NCBI GenBank assembly: GCA_000597885.1
Contig: CP004371.1
Coordinates: 5,534,001-5,598,000, forward strand
Source: Flammeovirgaceae bacterium 311
GTDB taxonomy: Bacteria; Bacteroidota; Bacteroidia; Cytophagales; Cyclobacteriaceae
Reading direction: 5' to 3'
Length of the DNA stretch: 64,000 bases
The notes beneath the pieces are model-generated. The model did not search any database and had not been told where the DNA came from. It saw only the letters and a program-made list of their open reading frames with translations. A program made the position numbers and the translations under genes. Shown here in pieces: positions 35,393-45,570 of the stretch (the stretch's first letter is position 1; each line of letters starts with the position of its first letter).

Positions 35393-37792
35393 ATGTGGCA
35401 GAATTATCTGAAAATTGCCCTTAGAAATATTAAACGCCACAAAGGCTATACACTTCTGAATGTTGCAGGATTGGCCATAGGTATGGCTGCCTGTCTGCTG
35501 ATCGCCTTTTTTATCAAAAATGAACTGAGCTACGATAACTATCATCAGGATGTTGATCGTCTCTACAGGGTAGCCATCGATATTCAGGCCAGTGCAGATA
35601 ACAGGGTATTTGCACAAACTTCCGGAACGCTTGCACCTGCGCTGAAAAAAGATTTTTCTGAAGTGGAAGCTGCTACACGTCTCTGGAAGCAGGATAACAG
35701 GCTGGTGAAGTACGGCGAAGAAAAGGCTTTTTATGAAGATAATTTCTACCTGACAGATCCGGAGATTTTTAATGTATTCACAATCCCGCTGATCAGTGGA
35801 AATGCACAAACTGCACTAAACCGACCTGCAACCCTGCTGATTGCCGAAGAAACTGCCCGGAAATTCTTTGGCGCAGAAGATCCTATCGGTAAAACACTAA
35901 AGATCGGTGAGCGTGATTATGAGGTGAGCGGCGTGATGAAAAGCCTTCCTGAAAAGAGCCATTTAAAGTTTAACCTGGTAACTTCCGTAACCACCCTGGA
36001 GCAGGAAGAGTGGTATCCGGATTTAATGGATAACTGGTTTACCACCATGTTCTATACCTATATCAAGGTTAAAGAACGGGTCGAGATCAGTGCTTTTGAG
36101 AAAAAGGTAGCAACAATTGCCAATGCCTATGAAGGTGAGCGGCTGAAAGAGTTTGGCTACACCTTTCGCTATTTTCTGCAGCCTGTGCAGGATATACACC
36201 TCCATTCTAACTTACGCTATGAGGCAGAAGCACCCGGTAACCCCATCAACATCTATATTTTTACGGTTGTCGCTATGCTGATCCTGCTGATTGCCTCTCT
36301 GAATTATGTTAATCTAACAACGGCTCAATCAGCCAACCGGGCTAAGGAAGTTGGGGTAAGGAAGGTAATAGGTGCAGCTAAAAGCTCCCTGTTTGTACAG
36401 TTTGTGTTTGAAACCATCATACTCACAGCCATTGCACTGCTACTGGCCCTGCTTATTGTATTGGTGAGCCGCCCTTTGTTCGAAGCCATATCCGGTCAGA
36501 CCATCAGCCTGCAGCAAATTTTCAGCTTTGAGTTTGTGGCAGGCCTGCTGGGGCTAACCCTGATTTTGGGTATTGCGGCGGCGGTTTACCCGGCCTTGTT
36601 TTTATCATCCTACCAGCCGGTAAAGGTATTGAAAGGCAGTCTTGGCATGGGGTCGAGGGGAGCATCTCTGCGCAAGGTGCTGGTGGTATGCCAGTTTAGC
36701 ATTTCCCTAATGCTGATTGTAGGGACCATGATGGTGTACAGGCAGCTGAATTTTATGAAAGATCAGCAGCTTGGATTTGAAAAAGAGCAAATGCTTGTGC
36801 TGCCGGTGCGTGGAGCCTCCATTGAAGACAATTATCAGCAGATCAAAAATGAATTTCAGAGTCATTCATCTATCATAAGCGCAACCAGCTCTGCTTTTAT
36901 ACCGGGAGAGGAGATGGCTAATTTCAGTACTTCTTTATTAGGAGTAGCCGATGATAAAAGCCAGTCGATGTTTTACCTTTTTGTAGATGCAGATTTTTTA
37001 AAAACCTACGGCATAGAGATGGTAGCTGGCCGTTCCCTGGATGGAGAGATCCAGTCAGATGCAGAAAGCGGGTTTCTGGTCAATGAAAAGGCAGTTGCGG
37101 CATTTGGCTGGGCTAATCCAGAAGAAGCAATCGGCCAAAAGATGTCAGCTGGTTTTGGCAGGGAAGGGGAGATCATAGGGGTTTATAAAGATTTCCATTA
37201 CCGCTCCCTGCAGGCACCCATAGAACCGCTGGTCATGGCCATACTCCCCAGCCAGTTCAGCTACATCAGCCTGAAGATGAAAACCAGTGACATAGGTTCA
37301 ACAATGGCATTTGTGGAGCAGAAATGGAAGGAGCTTTATCCGCAAAATCCATATGAGTATGCATTCCTGGATGAGGAGTTTAACAAGCAGTATGAGGCAG
37401 ATGAAAAAATAGGCCAGACCTTTATGGCTTTTACCGGTATTGCTATTTTCATTGCCTGCCTGGGTTTGTTTGGCCTGGCTACATTTATTGCACAGCAGCG
37501 CACCAAAGAGATTGGCGTTCGCAAAGTGCTGGGCGCTTCTGTTACCAGCATCGTGGCATTGCTTTCCAAAGATTTCGTTAAGCTCATCCTGATTTCATTT
37601 GTCATCGCCACACCGCTGTCTTACCTGCTGATCAGCAAGTGGCTGGAAAATTTTGCCTCCCGCATCTCCATTGGATGGACCACCTTTGCCATTGCCGGCG
37701 TTACCATCCTGCTGATTGCCCTGCTTACAGTAAGTTTTCAATCCCTGAAAGCAGCGCTGGCCAACCCGGTGAAGAATTTGAGGAGCGAGTGA
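35393..37792 (+). CDS. ABC permease P10
   Basis: This protein has 799 residues and is the first permease of unit 2, 135 nt after the GIN-domain gene. The first domain ends FLQPVQDIHLHS (261-272). Helix 2 has LIASLNYVNLTTAQS instead of ACINFMNLSTA, losing the usual cysteine. The coupling motif KEVGVRK is at 318-324. Second-domain motif VYKDFHYRSLQAP. The C-terminal helices differ from most copies: SYLLISKWLENFASRISIGW replaces AWYxMxxWLQDFAYRI. Tail NPVKNLRSE, shared with P11. Confidence 0.93.
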   Translation: MWQNYLKIALRNIKRHKGYTLLNVAGLAIGMAACLLIAFFIKNELSYDNYHQDVDRLYRVAIDIQASADNRVFAQTSGTLAPALKKDFSEVEAATRLWKQDNRLVKYGEEKAFYEDNFYLTDPEIFNVFTIPLISGNAQTALNRPATLLIAEETARKFFGAEDPIGKTLKIGERDYEVSGVMKSLPEKSHLKFNLVTSVTTLEQEEWYPDLMDNWFTTMFYTYIKVKERVEISAFEKKVATIANAYEGERLKEFGYTFRYFLQPVQDIHLHSNLRYEAEAPGNPINIYIFTVVAMLILLIASLNYVNLTTAQSANRAKEVGVRKVIGAAKSSLFVQFVFETIILTAIALLLALLIVLVSRPLFEAISGQTISLQQIFSFEFVAGLLGLTLILGIAAAVYPALFLSSYQPVKVLKGSLGMGSRGASLRKVLVVCQFSISLMLIVGTMMVYRQLNFMKDQQLGFEKEQMLVLPVRGASIEDNYQQIKNEFQSHSSIISATSSAFIPGEEMANFSTSLLGVADDKSQSMFYLFVDADFLKTYGIEMVAGRSLDGEIQSDAESGFLVNEKAVAAFGWANPEEAIGQKMSAGFGREGEIIGVYKDFHYRSLQAPIEPLVMAILPSQFSYISLKMKTSDIGSTMAFVEQKWKELYPQNPYEYAFLDEEFNKQYEADEKIGQTFMAFTGIAIFIACLGLFGLATFIAQQRTKEIGVRKVLGASVTSIVALLSKDFVKLILISFVIATPLSYLLISKWLENFASRISIGWTTFAIAGVTILLIALLTVSFQSLKAALANPVKNLRSE

Positions 37793-37856
37793 ACCCCACG
37801 AGACAGTTAACATCCGGGAGCGAATAAATTAATACCCCCCTTAACCGACCAATCTT

Positions 37857-40226
37857 ATGTTCAAGCACAGTTTACTGCTGATATACAGGAACTTTTTAAG
37901 GTTTAAAAGCTCATTTTTCATTAACCTGATTGGCCTCTCAACCGGACTTGCCTGTGCTTTGTCTATTTACCTGTGGGTAAACGACGAACTGAGTGTTGAC
38001 AGGTTCCATGAAAATGACAGCCGGCTTTACCAGGTGCTGGAAAATCATAAGAACGCCGATGGTATTAATACCCTGCGTGTAACAGCAGGGCTGCTGGCCG
38101 AATCACTTGCCGACGAAATGCCGGAAGTTGTACATGCCGTATCGGTAATACCCTCTACCAGGAATCCAAACCTGACACTTACTGTGGGAGATAAAGACAT
38201 CAGGGCGGCAGGACAGTTTGTAGGGAAAGACTATTTTAACATATTCTCCTTTCCGCTGCTCGAGGGGGACAAAGACCAGGTTTTAGCAGATAAAAGCTCA
38301 ATGGTGATTTCGGAGGAACTGGCTATGAAGCTGTTCAATACTACCGAAGGGGTTGTGGGCAGAGTGGTAGAATACCAGCATAAAAAGCAGTACAGGATTT
38401 CAGGGGTGGTCAAAAATATACCGCTGCATTCCACCCAGCAGTTTGATTTTGCCCTGTCTTTTGATCAGTTTAAAGAAAACAATCCCTGGGTGCTGGAATG
38501 GGGCAATTCCGGAACTGAGGCCTATTTGGTGTTAAAAGAGAATACTAATATTGCGCAGTTTAATAGTAAGATCACAGAATTTCTAAAAAGCAAAGGGCAG
38601 AATTCCTATCGTTCTATCTTTGTTGCACCTTTTTCGGAGGGGTATTTATATGGTAGTTATGAAAACGGACAGCAGGCTGGAGGCAGGATAGAATATGTAA
38701 AGCTTTTTTCCATTGTGGCATTGTTTATTTTAATCATCGCCTGCATTAATTTCATGAACCTCTCCACTGCCAGGGCTACCAGAAAAATGAAGGAGGTGGG
38801 CGTGAAAAAAGCAATAGGCGCCAGCCGGCAGTCACTGATCTTTCAATACCTGGGAGAATCCATATTGATGGCATTTATTGCTCTGGTAATGGCTATGGCG
38901 CTCATTTTGCTGTTTCTGCCACAATTTAATGATATTACCGGCAAGCAAATTTCTTTACGTTTTGATCCGGGTCTTGCTGTTGCTGTTGTGGGCATTACCC
39001 TGCTTACCGGCCTTATCTCGGGCAGCTACCCGGCTCTGTATCTTTCCGGCTTCAACCCCATCGCAGTGCTTAGGGGAGGAGCAGGCAGCATGAACGCTTC
39101 TGTGGGCGAACTGTGGGCCCGTAAAGGGCTGGTCGTTTTTCAGTTTACACTGTCTATCGTGCTGATCATTGCGGTGATAGTGGTATACAGGCAAATTGAA
39201 TTTATACAAACTGAGCACCTGGGCTACAACAAAGACAACATTATCTATTTTGAAAAGGAGGGAAAGGTTGAGGAAAAGCCGCAGCTTTTTCTATCACGGA
39301 TCCGAAACATACCGGGTGTTATGGATGCATCAGCCACCAGCCATGAACTGATCGGCCACCAGAATGCTACCACAGGTCTTCGCTGGGAGGGGCAAAATCC
39401 AGATGAGGTAGCCTCGTTCGAATACATTGAAGTGGATTATGGATTGCTGGAACTGCTTGATATTGAAATGGCAGCAGGCAGGACTTTTTCTGCTGATTTT
39501 GGTGCCGATAGCACAGCCATTATCCTGAATGAAGCAGCAGTGAACGTTATGGACTTCACTGATCCCATCGGCAAAGTAGTGAATCAGTGGGGAACAGATA
39601 AAACGGTTATTGGGGTCGTTAAAGACTTTCATTTTCAATCGTTTCATGAAAAAGTTAAACCTTTGTTCTTCAGCTTGTCTTCCGAAGGTGCCTGGATGGT
39701 GATGGCAAAAATCGAAGGCGGCAAAGAACAGGAAGCCATTGCGGGGATTCAGAAATTATACCAGGAGTTTAACCCCGGGTTTTCTTTCGACTACAATTTT
39801 CTGGATCAGGAATATGAAGCTCAATATGTAGCGGAACAACGTGTGGCGATGCTGTCGCGCTACTTTGCAGGCTTAGCGATTCTGATCTCCTGCCTGGGCC
39901 TGTATGGGCTGGCTGCTTACGCTGCAGAGCAGCGCACCAAGGAGATCGGTATCCGCAAGGTATTGGGGGCCTCTGTCGCCAACATCATGACACTGCTGTC
40001 GAAAGACTTTATTAAATTAGTTTCCATAGCTATTGTTGTAGGCTCTTTACTGTCGTGGATTGCTATGAGTAAATGGCTGGAGGGCTTCGCTTACCGCATT
40101 GAGCTGGGCTGGTGGGTATTTGGCGTGGCTGGTGCGGCAGCACTGTTCATTGCCCTTTGCACCGTTGGCTACCAGGCTGTGAAAGCAGCAACTGCTAATC
40201 CGGTTAAGAATTTAAGAAGTGAATAG
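37857..40226 (+). CDS. ABC permease P11 (subtype shared with P3)
   Basis: This protein has 789 residues. It is the counterpart of P3: N-terminus MFKHSLLLIYRNFLRFKSSF, WVNDELSVDRFHEN, GGRIEYVKLF (275-284), coupling motif KEVGVKK (312-318) with lysine for arginine, RWEGQNPDE, KDFHFQSFHEKV and WLEGFAYRIELGWW. It follows P10 by 64 nt. The recurrence of this subtype in two units suggests either an old duplication spanning part of the array or deliberate retention of one such permease per unit. Confidence 0.93.
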   Translation: MFKHSLLLIYRNFLRFKSSFFINLIGLSTGLACALSIYLWVNDELSVDRFHENDSRLYQVLENHKNADGINTLRVTAGLLAESLADEMPEVVHAVSVIPSTRNPNLTLTVGDKDIRAAGQFVGKDYFNIFSFPLLEGDKDQVLADKSSMVISEELAMKLFNTTEGVVGRVVEYQHKKQYRISGVVKNIPLHSTQQFDFALSFDQFKENNPWVLEWGNSGTEAYLVLKENTNIAQFNSKITEFLKSKGQNSYRSIFVAPFSEGYLYGSYENGQQAGGRIEYVKLFSIVALFILIIACINFMNLSTARATRKMKEVGVKKAIGASRQSLIFQYLGESILMAFIALVMAMALILLFLPQFNDITGKQISLRFDPGLAVAVVGITLLTGLISGSYPALYLSGFNPIAVLRGGAGSMNASVGELWARKGLVVFQFTLSIVLIIAVIVVYRQIEFIQTEHLGYNKDNIIYFEKEGKVEEKPQLFLSRIRNIPGVMDASATSHELIGHQNATTGLRWEGQNPDEVASFEYIEVDYGLLELLDIEMAAGRTFSADFGADSTAIILNEAAVNVMDFTDPIGKVVNQWGTDKTVIGVVKDFHFQSFHEKVKPLFFSLSSEGAWMVMAKIEGGKEQEAIAGIQKLYQEFNPGFSFDYNFLDQEYEAQYVAEQRVAMLSRYFAGLAILISCLGLYGLAAYAAEQRTKEIGIRKVLGASVANIMTLLSKDFIKLVSIAIVVGSLLSWIAMSKWLEGFAYRIELGWWVFGVAGAAALFIALCTVGYQAVKAATANPVKNLRSE

Positions 40227-40355
40227 AAAGTTATAAATCAGCACGGATGAAAAGTGAAGTACAAAGGTGGGAGCACAAAATGATTTTTATTCTCTGTACC
40301 TGGCGTACAAAACTTCTCCACTAATACATTTTTAAACTAGATCTCACCCACGGCC

Positions 40356-42737
40356 ATGTTCAGACAGTATTTAAAAATCGCCATCCGGAATATCCGTAAG
40401 AATAAGGGGTTTAGCCTGATCAATGTGGTGGGTTTATCCCTTGGTCTGGCAAGTATGATGACTTTAGTGATGCTGGTGCACCAGTACTACACTACCGACA
40501 GTTTTCATCAGGATGGTGCTAACATCTATTACCTGAAAACATTCAAGGCTGATGGGGAATCTTATAACCAGACCACCTTCCCGCTGCTGTACGAAATTCA
40601 GAAAAGCTGCCCCGAAGTAGTTGCCGCTACACACTGGCAGCGCTGGAATGATCTATGGCTGCAACACAACAGTATAGAGGTGCAGGAAACTACCCAGTAT
40701 GTAGACAGCGGTTTCTTTAAGGTATTTTCTTTTCCCCTGAAAGAAGGCAATGCGCAACAGGCACTGGCAGATAAATACAGCGTTGTTATCTCCAAAAATG
40801 TAGCAGAACAATTATTCGGCAGCGAAAAGGCTTTGGGTAAGACCATTATGGCTGCAGATACCATCCCCTTAACCGTTACAGGAGTACTGGACGATGTGCC
40901 TGTGAACTCCAGTCTGCGGGCAGAGGTATTGATTCCTTTAACACTGCTGCAGGAAAGCGAGGATTTCAAGCAAGGTGCCGACTGGTACAATACCTTTGCC
41001 GTGAACTACCTGCGCTTACGGGAAGGGGCAGACTCTAAGCTGCTGGATCAGAAGATCGCTAAAATTGTAAAACAGTTTTATGCTGAAGAAGCAAAACAGA
41101 GCATTGTAAAAGTAGTACCCTTCAGCCAGCAGAAAACTGAGGGCGACCCGCTGATCGGCTCTATCATTACAGGGGCCATTGCCTCGGCTGTTTTTATCGT
41201 GCTGGTCATGATCGCCAACCTGCTCAATCTGAATACAGCCCTCGTGTTTAGCCGTACCAAAGAAGTGGCGGTTCGCAGAATCATAGGATCCGGCAAACGC
41301 AGCATTGTGTACCAGTTTTGCATAGAAAATGCCTTGCTTGTTTTTGCTTCGCTCCTGCTTGGCTTTTTTATTTTCAGCCGGCTGCTGCTGCCGCAGGTAA
41401 ATTCTGTCATGAGCAGTGGCTTTGGTGAGCTGCAGTTTCAGTGGCAGCATGATTATAGTCTCCTTGCCCTTTTAATGCTGGTGGCTGTCCTTATTGTGCT
41501 TGTGGCGGGGAGTATTCCTGCCTGGTACCTCACTTCCGTCAAGGTGTCGGAGGCGGTAAAAGGCAAATTTATCAAGGCCGATAGCAGGGGCTGGTTAAGA
41601 AATATTTTTATAACGGTGCAGTTTGCAATGGCCGTGGTGCTCATAGGCGTAGCCATTGTGCTGAACAGCCAGATACAGTATATGAAAGCGGCTTCGCTGG
41701 GCTTTAACACCAGGGATGTGACGGTGGTAAATCTGGACCTGGCTTTTAAAGATCCTGCCCAGGCAGAGAGCCGCTTTGAATCTATTGTGAATGAGCTTAA
41801 AGCTAATCCCTATGTAAAGTCTGTTTCTACCAACCCGGTGATTCCTACCAATTACTGGCAGAACTATAATACTTACATAGATCTGAAAACCGGCAAAGAA
41901 ATTCTGCTAAGGCATGTGCCTGCTGATGCCGGCTACGCCGAGACTTACCAGATTCCGGTGGTTGAAGGACGAAATTTTAATGATGCGATTGCCGCAAGTG
42001 AAGAGAATCATGTAATACTGAACAAGTCGGCGGTAGAGGCATTTGGCTGGACAGATCCAATCGGTAAACAGATTAAGGGCAAAGGTGGAGACAAGGTAGG
42101 TACCGTGATTGGTGTACTTGATGATTTTCATTACAACAACCTGCAGCAAGCCATAGAGCCCCTGCTGCACTGGTACGGGGGCAAACCACGCATAGGCTTT
42201 AACCGCTTCTTAAGTGTACGGCTGGACCCTGACCACCGCCAGGAGGTAATGGCTGGGCTTGAGCAGGATTTTAGCCAAATTCAGTCACGCAGAAGCTTTA
42301 GCTACACGCCAATGGATGAACTGGTAGAGGGCCAGTATTCGCTCATGGAGGGGGTGCTTAAGGTAACAAATTATGTGGCGCTGCTCACCGTGTTTATTGC
42401 AGCAATGGGTCTCTTTGGGCTGGTGGCCCTCTTTGCCCGCCAGCGCATTAAGGAGATTGGGGTACGAAAAGTGCTTGGCGCCACTGTGCTGGATATTACG
42501 GCCCTGCTCTCCAGAGACTTTTTAAAGCTGGTCATGCTGGCCATTATTATAGCTACTCCCATAGCCTGGTTTGCCATGCACAAATGGCTGGAAGATTTTG
42601 CCTACCGCATCAACATCAGCTGGTGGTACTTTTTGGGTGCCGGCCTGCTGGCCCTCATCATAGCGCTGGCAACTGTGAGTGTGCAGGCTGTTAAAGCGGC
42701 CAGGGCCAATCCTGTAAAAAATTTAAGAACCGAATAA
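40356..42737 (+). CDS. ABC permease P12, divergent member
   Basis: This protein has 793 residues. It is the most unusual copy in its first module. The first domain lacks IHLHS and GGRI motifs and ends VVPFSQQKTEGDPLIG. Helix 2 reads VMIANLLNLNTALVFS instead of ACINFMNLSTARS. The coupling motif is KEVAVRR (302-308), where alanine replaces the conserved glycine and arginine the last lysine. Helix 4 ends SIPAWYLTS rather than YPAxxLSS. The second half is more normal, with DDFHYNNLQQAI and a canonical EIGVRKVLGAT, and the C-terminal tail is canonical. The 129-nt gap upstream has no recognisable cassette. The second module may carry most of the ATPase contact. Confidence 0.92.
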   Translation: MFRQYLKIAIRNIRKNKGFSLINVVGLSLGLASMMTLVMLVHQYYTTDSFHQDGANIYYLKTFKADGESYNQTTFPLLYEIQKSCPEVVAATHWQRWNDLWLQHNSIEVQETTQYVDSGFFKVFSFPLKEGNAQQALADKYSVVISKNVAEQLFGSEKALGKTIMAADTIPLTVTGVLDDVPVNSSLRAEVLIPLTLLQESEDFKQGADWYNTFAVNYLRLREGADSKLLDQKIAKIVKQFYAEEAKQSIVKVVPFSQQKTEGDPLIGSIITGAIASAVFIVLVMIANLLNLNTALVFSRTKEVAVRRIIGSGKRSIVYQFCIENALLVFASLLLGFFIFSRLLLPQVNSVMSSGFGELQFQWQHDYSLLALLMLVAVLIVLVAGSIPAWYLTSVKVSEAVKGKFIKADSRGWLRNIFITVQFAMAVVLIGVAIVLNSQIQYMKAASLGFNTRDVTVVNLDLAFKDPAQAESRFESIVNELKANPYVKSVSTNPVIPTNYWQNYNTYIDLKTGKEILLRHVPADAGYAETYQIPVVEGRNFNDAIAASEENHVILNKSAVEAFGWTDPIGKQIKGKGGDKVGTVIGVLDDFHYNNLQQAIEPLLHWYGGKPRIGFNRFLSVRLDPDHRQEVMAGLEQDFSQIQSRRSFSYTPMDELVEGQYSLMEGVLKVTNYVALLTVFIAAMGLFGLVALFARQRIKEIGVRKVLGATVLDITALLSRDFLKLVMLAIIIATPIAWFAMHKWLEDFAYRINISWWYFLGAGLLALIIALATVSVQAVKAARANPVKNLRTE

Positions 42738-42747
42738 CGCTACGCTC

Positions 42748-45183
42748 ATGCTTAAGAATTATATAAAAATAGCCATCAGAAGCCTCTGGCGAAGCAAGGC
42801 TTTTTCAGCCATCGACATTTTTGGGCTGGCCATAGGCATTGCAAGCTGCCTGGTAATTATGCTTTTTGTAGAGCATGAGCTGAGCTACGACCGCTTTCAT
42901 GAAAAAGCAGATCGTATCGTGCGGGTTATATTCCGCGGATCGGTGCAGGGCGAGCAAATGAATGAGGCACACGTAATGCCACCTGTCGCACAGGCACTCC
43001 TGCAGGATTATCCGGAGGTAGAGGAAGCCACCCGCTTACGCCCCATGGGTACGCCCAAGATCAGCTATGGGGACAAAACTTTCCGGAAGAATACCTTCGC
43101 TTTTGCAGACTCCAACTTATTTCAGGTGTTTACACTTCCCCTGCTGAAGGGTGATCCGGCCACTGCTTTAGATCGGCCTAATACGCTTGTTATTTCAGCA
43201 TCTACTGCCCGCGATTACTTTGGGAACGAAGATCCTATGGGCAGGGTGCTGCAGTTTGTAGACGCCAGGGAGCAGTTTACCATTACCGGAGTAATGGCTG
43301 ATATCCCTGCTAACTCACATTTCCATTTCGATATGCTGGGGGCGATGGCTACTTTTCAGCCCGCCAGAAATCCCAGCTGGATGGAATCAGAGTTTTACAC
43401 CTACCTGGTGCTGCCCGAGGGCTATGATTATAAACAGCTGGAGGCCAAGCTACCCCAGGTGGTAGAAAAATACATGGGCCCACAACTACAAAAGGCCATG
43501 GGCATCAGCCTGGCACAATTCAGAGAGGCCGGTAATGATCTTGGCCTGTTTCTGCAACCGCTCACCTCTATTTACCTGCATTCAGATTTAATGACTGCCC
43601 TTGAGCCAGGCGGCGACATTCAGTATGTGTACATTTTTGCTGCCATCGCCCTTTTTATGCTGCTGATTGCCTGTATCAACTTTATGAACCTTTCTACGGC
43701 AGGTGCCAGCAAAAGGGCTCGTGAGGTAGGGGTGCGTAAGGTGCTTGGATCCGGCAAAGGCCAGCTGGTAGGTCAGTTCCTGATAGAATCTATACTGCTA
43801 AGCCTGCTGGCCCTGCTGCTGGCGCTTGTTATTGTAAAACTGGCACTGCCTTTTTTTAATGAATTATCGGGCAAAAGCTTAAGCCTGCATATTTTAGACA
43901 AACCCTGGATACTACCCGGACTGCTCCTGTTTGGCCTTTTTGTTGGTGTGTTAGCAGGTAGCTACCCGGCCTTTTTCCTTTCTTCTTTTAAGCCGGTTTC
44001 TGTGCTGAAGGGCGCTGCATCGTCGGCGGCTGGTGCACCTGGCAAAGGCAGCTGGAGCCTGCGCAGCGGGCTGGTAGTTTTCCAGTTTTGTATTTCTATC
44101 GTCCTCATTATTGGTACCACCGTGGTATACCAGCAGCTACAGTACATTCAGAACAAAAAGCTGGGTTACGACAAGGAGCAGGTGCTGGTGCTGCCAGAAA
44201 CATGGTTACTGGGCGGGCAGGCGGAGGTGTTTCGGCAGCAGCTGCTCCAGGACCCCCGCATCCAGTATGTAAGTACCTCTGGCTACCTGCCTGCAGGCCC
44301 CTCTTACAACAACAATTTTATGGTTTATCCTGATGATGATGTTTCGCAGCAGGTAAAGACCCTGCGTTATGATGTAGATGATCAGTACATACCAACCCTG
44401 GGCTTAAGAATGGTGGCCGGCCGTAATTTCTCCCCTCAGTTTGGTACGGATTCCACAGGCATTATCCTCAACGAAACGGCTGCTGCAGCTTTTGGCTGGG
44501 GGAATGATGCCCTGGGCAAAACCCTCACCACCTCCAACAACCAGGGCAACAAGCACCACTTTAAGGTGATTGGTATTGTGGGCGACTTTCATTTCAGATC
44601 ACTGCACGAGCGCATCTCTCCACTGGTTATGGTGCTGGGTAATGCAAATGGCTCCGTGATTGCAAAGGTTAATACTGAGCAGATAGGAGGGCTGCTGGCT
44701 GATGTGGAAGAGAAGTGGACAGCGCTGGTACCCGGAGAACCTTTTGAATATTCTTTCCTCGACGATCGCTTTAACCAGACCTACGAGTCGGAGCGGAAGG
44801 CAGGGCAGATTCTGGGTATTTTTGCGGCCCTTACTATTTTTGTTGCCTGCCTGGGCTTGTTTGGACTGGCTACCTTTACTGCCGAGCAGCGCACCAAAGA
44901 AATAGGCATCCGCAAGGTGCTGGGTGCAGATGTTTCCAGCATCGTAGCCCTTTTATCAAAAGATTTCCTGAAGCTGGTGTTGCTGGCAGCCCTTATTGCT
45001 TTTCCCATTGCCTGGTGGGCCATGCACCAGTGGCTGCAGGATTTCGCCTACCGCATCGATGTGCCGCTATGGGCGTTTATTACAGCCGGCATTGTTGCGG
45101 CAATGGTTGCCTTCCTTACCATCAGCTATCAGGCCATTAATGCGGCTACCACTAATCCTATTCATAATTTAAGAAATGAATAG
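42748..45183 (+). CDS. ABC permease P13
   Basis: This protein has 811 residues and starts 10 nt after P12. The first domain ends LQPLTSIYLHS (269-279), and the coupling motif REVGVRK is at 325-331. An extra Ala/Gly/Ser-rich loop, AASSAAGAPGKGSW, precedes helix 5. Second-domain motif IVGDFHFRSLHERI. The tail NPIHNLRNE deviates from the NPVKNLRTE of most copies. The last module, AFPIAWWAMHQWLQDFAYRI then DVPLWAF, resembles P2 and, in its helix sequence LVLLAALIAFP, also P8. It closes unit 2. Confidence 0.93.
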   Translation: MLKNYIKIAIRSLWRSKAFSAIDIFGLAIGIASCLVIMLFVEHELSYDRFHEKADRIVRVIFRGSVQGEQMNEAHVMPPVAQALLQDYPEVEEATRLRPMGTPKISYGDKTFRKNTFAFADSNLFQVFTLPLLKGDPATALDRPNTLVISASTARDYFGNEDPMGRVLQFVDAREQFTITGVMADIPANSHFHFDMLGAMATFQPARNPSWMESEFYTYLVLPEGYDYKQLEAKLPQVVEKYMGPQLQKAMGISLAQFREAGNDLGLFLQPLTSIYLHSDLMTALEPGGDIQYVYIFAAIALFMLLIACINFMNLSTAGASKRAREVGVRKVLGSGKGQLVGQFLIESILLSLLALLLALVIVKLALPFFNELSGKSLSLHILDKPWILPGLLLFGLFVGVLAGSYPAFFLSSFKPVSVLKGAASSAAGAPGKGSWSLRSGLVVFQFCISIVLIIGTTVVYQQLQYIQNKKLGYDKEQVLVLPETWLLGGQAEVFRQQLLQDPRIQYVSTSGYLPAGPSYNNNFMVYPDDDVSQQVKTLRYDVDDQYIPTLGLRMVAGRNFSPQFGTDSTGIILNETAAAAFGWGNDALGKTLTTSNNQGNKHHFKVIGIVGDFHFRSLHERISPLVMVLGNANGSVIAKVNTEQIGGLLADVEEKWTALVPGEPFEYSFLDDRFNQTYESERKAGQILGIFAALTIFVACLGLFGLATFTAEQRTKEIGIRKVLGADVSSIVALLSKDFLKLVLLAALIAFPIAWWAMHQWLQDFAYRIDVPLWAFITAGIVAAMVAFLTISYQAINAATTNPIHNLRNE

Positions 45184-45411
45184 AATGCAATAGCAGGCAT
45201 TACTAATCTTTGTATTGTTCAGGTGCGGGCACAGCAGGAGCAGCTAACAGTAGAGTATAATGATAACTGCTCCGGCATAGCACCAACAGATGACTTGGTT
45301 ATTGCTTCACCATATAATTCAACTACTGCTTCCTGCTCAATGAGGTTCTGCAATTGCTATATCACCACTGTTTAAGCACCCTTGTTAAAGGGCAGAAGTG
45401 CCGAAACAGTA

Positions 45412-45449
45412 GTGTATCAAAAGCGCACACTTACTGTGCGTTATCGCAC
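45412..45449. promoter_or_regulatory. Bipartite activator site, cassette 3
   Basis: Dyad A, GTGTATCAAAAGCGCACAC, is at 45412-45430 and dyad B, GTGCGTTATCGCAC, at 45436-45449. It lies in a 387-bp gap. The first 225 nt of that gap hold no gene, only a weak CCCTT-GTTA-AAGGG hairpin (45379-45392) without a U-tract that might mark the end of unit 2. Confidence 0.85.
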
Positions 45450-45472
45450 GCACACTTTGTATGAAATGGGTC

Positions 45473-45490
45473 TAAATGATTCATAATCAG
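45473..45490 (+). promoter_or_regulatory. Conserved element, cassette 3
   Basis: TAAATG-N7-ATCAG, ending 14 nt before the GG of the -24 box. Confidence 0.5.
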
Positions 45491-45504
45491 GTATAATAAA
45501 GATT

Positions 45505-45518
45505 GGCACATCCTCTGC
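45505..45518 (+). promoter_or_regulatory. Sigma54 promoter 3, upstream of P14
   Basis: TTGGCACATCCTCTGCAG has GG at 45505-45506 and GC at 45517-45518, ten nucleotides apart. It is the best match to the -24/-12 consensus among the four. The predicted transcription start is near 45530, about 40 nt before the P14 start codon. Confidence 0.85.
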
Positions 45519-45570
45519 AGGTACAGTGCCAGGTCTGTTGTTCTTTACAAAAACCTTTAATTGAAGTGGC

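Noticed and set aside
40227-40355. Possible fifth regulatory cassette before P12
   Set aside because: The 129-nt gap has no dyads and no GG-N10-GC pair with matching context.
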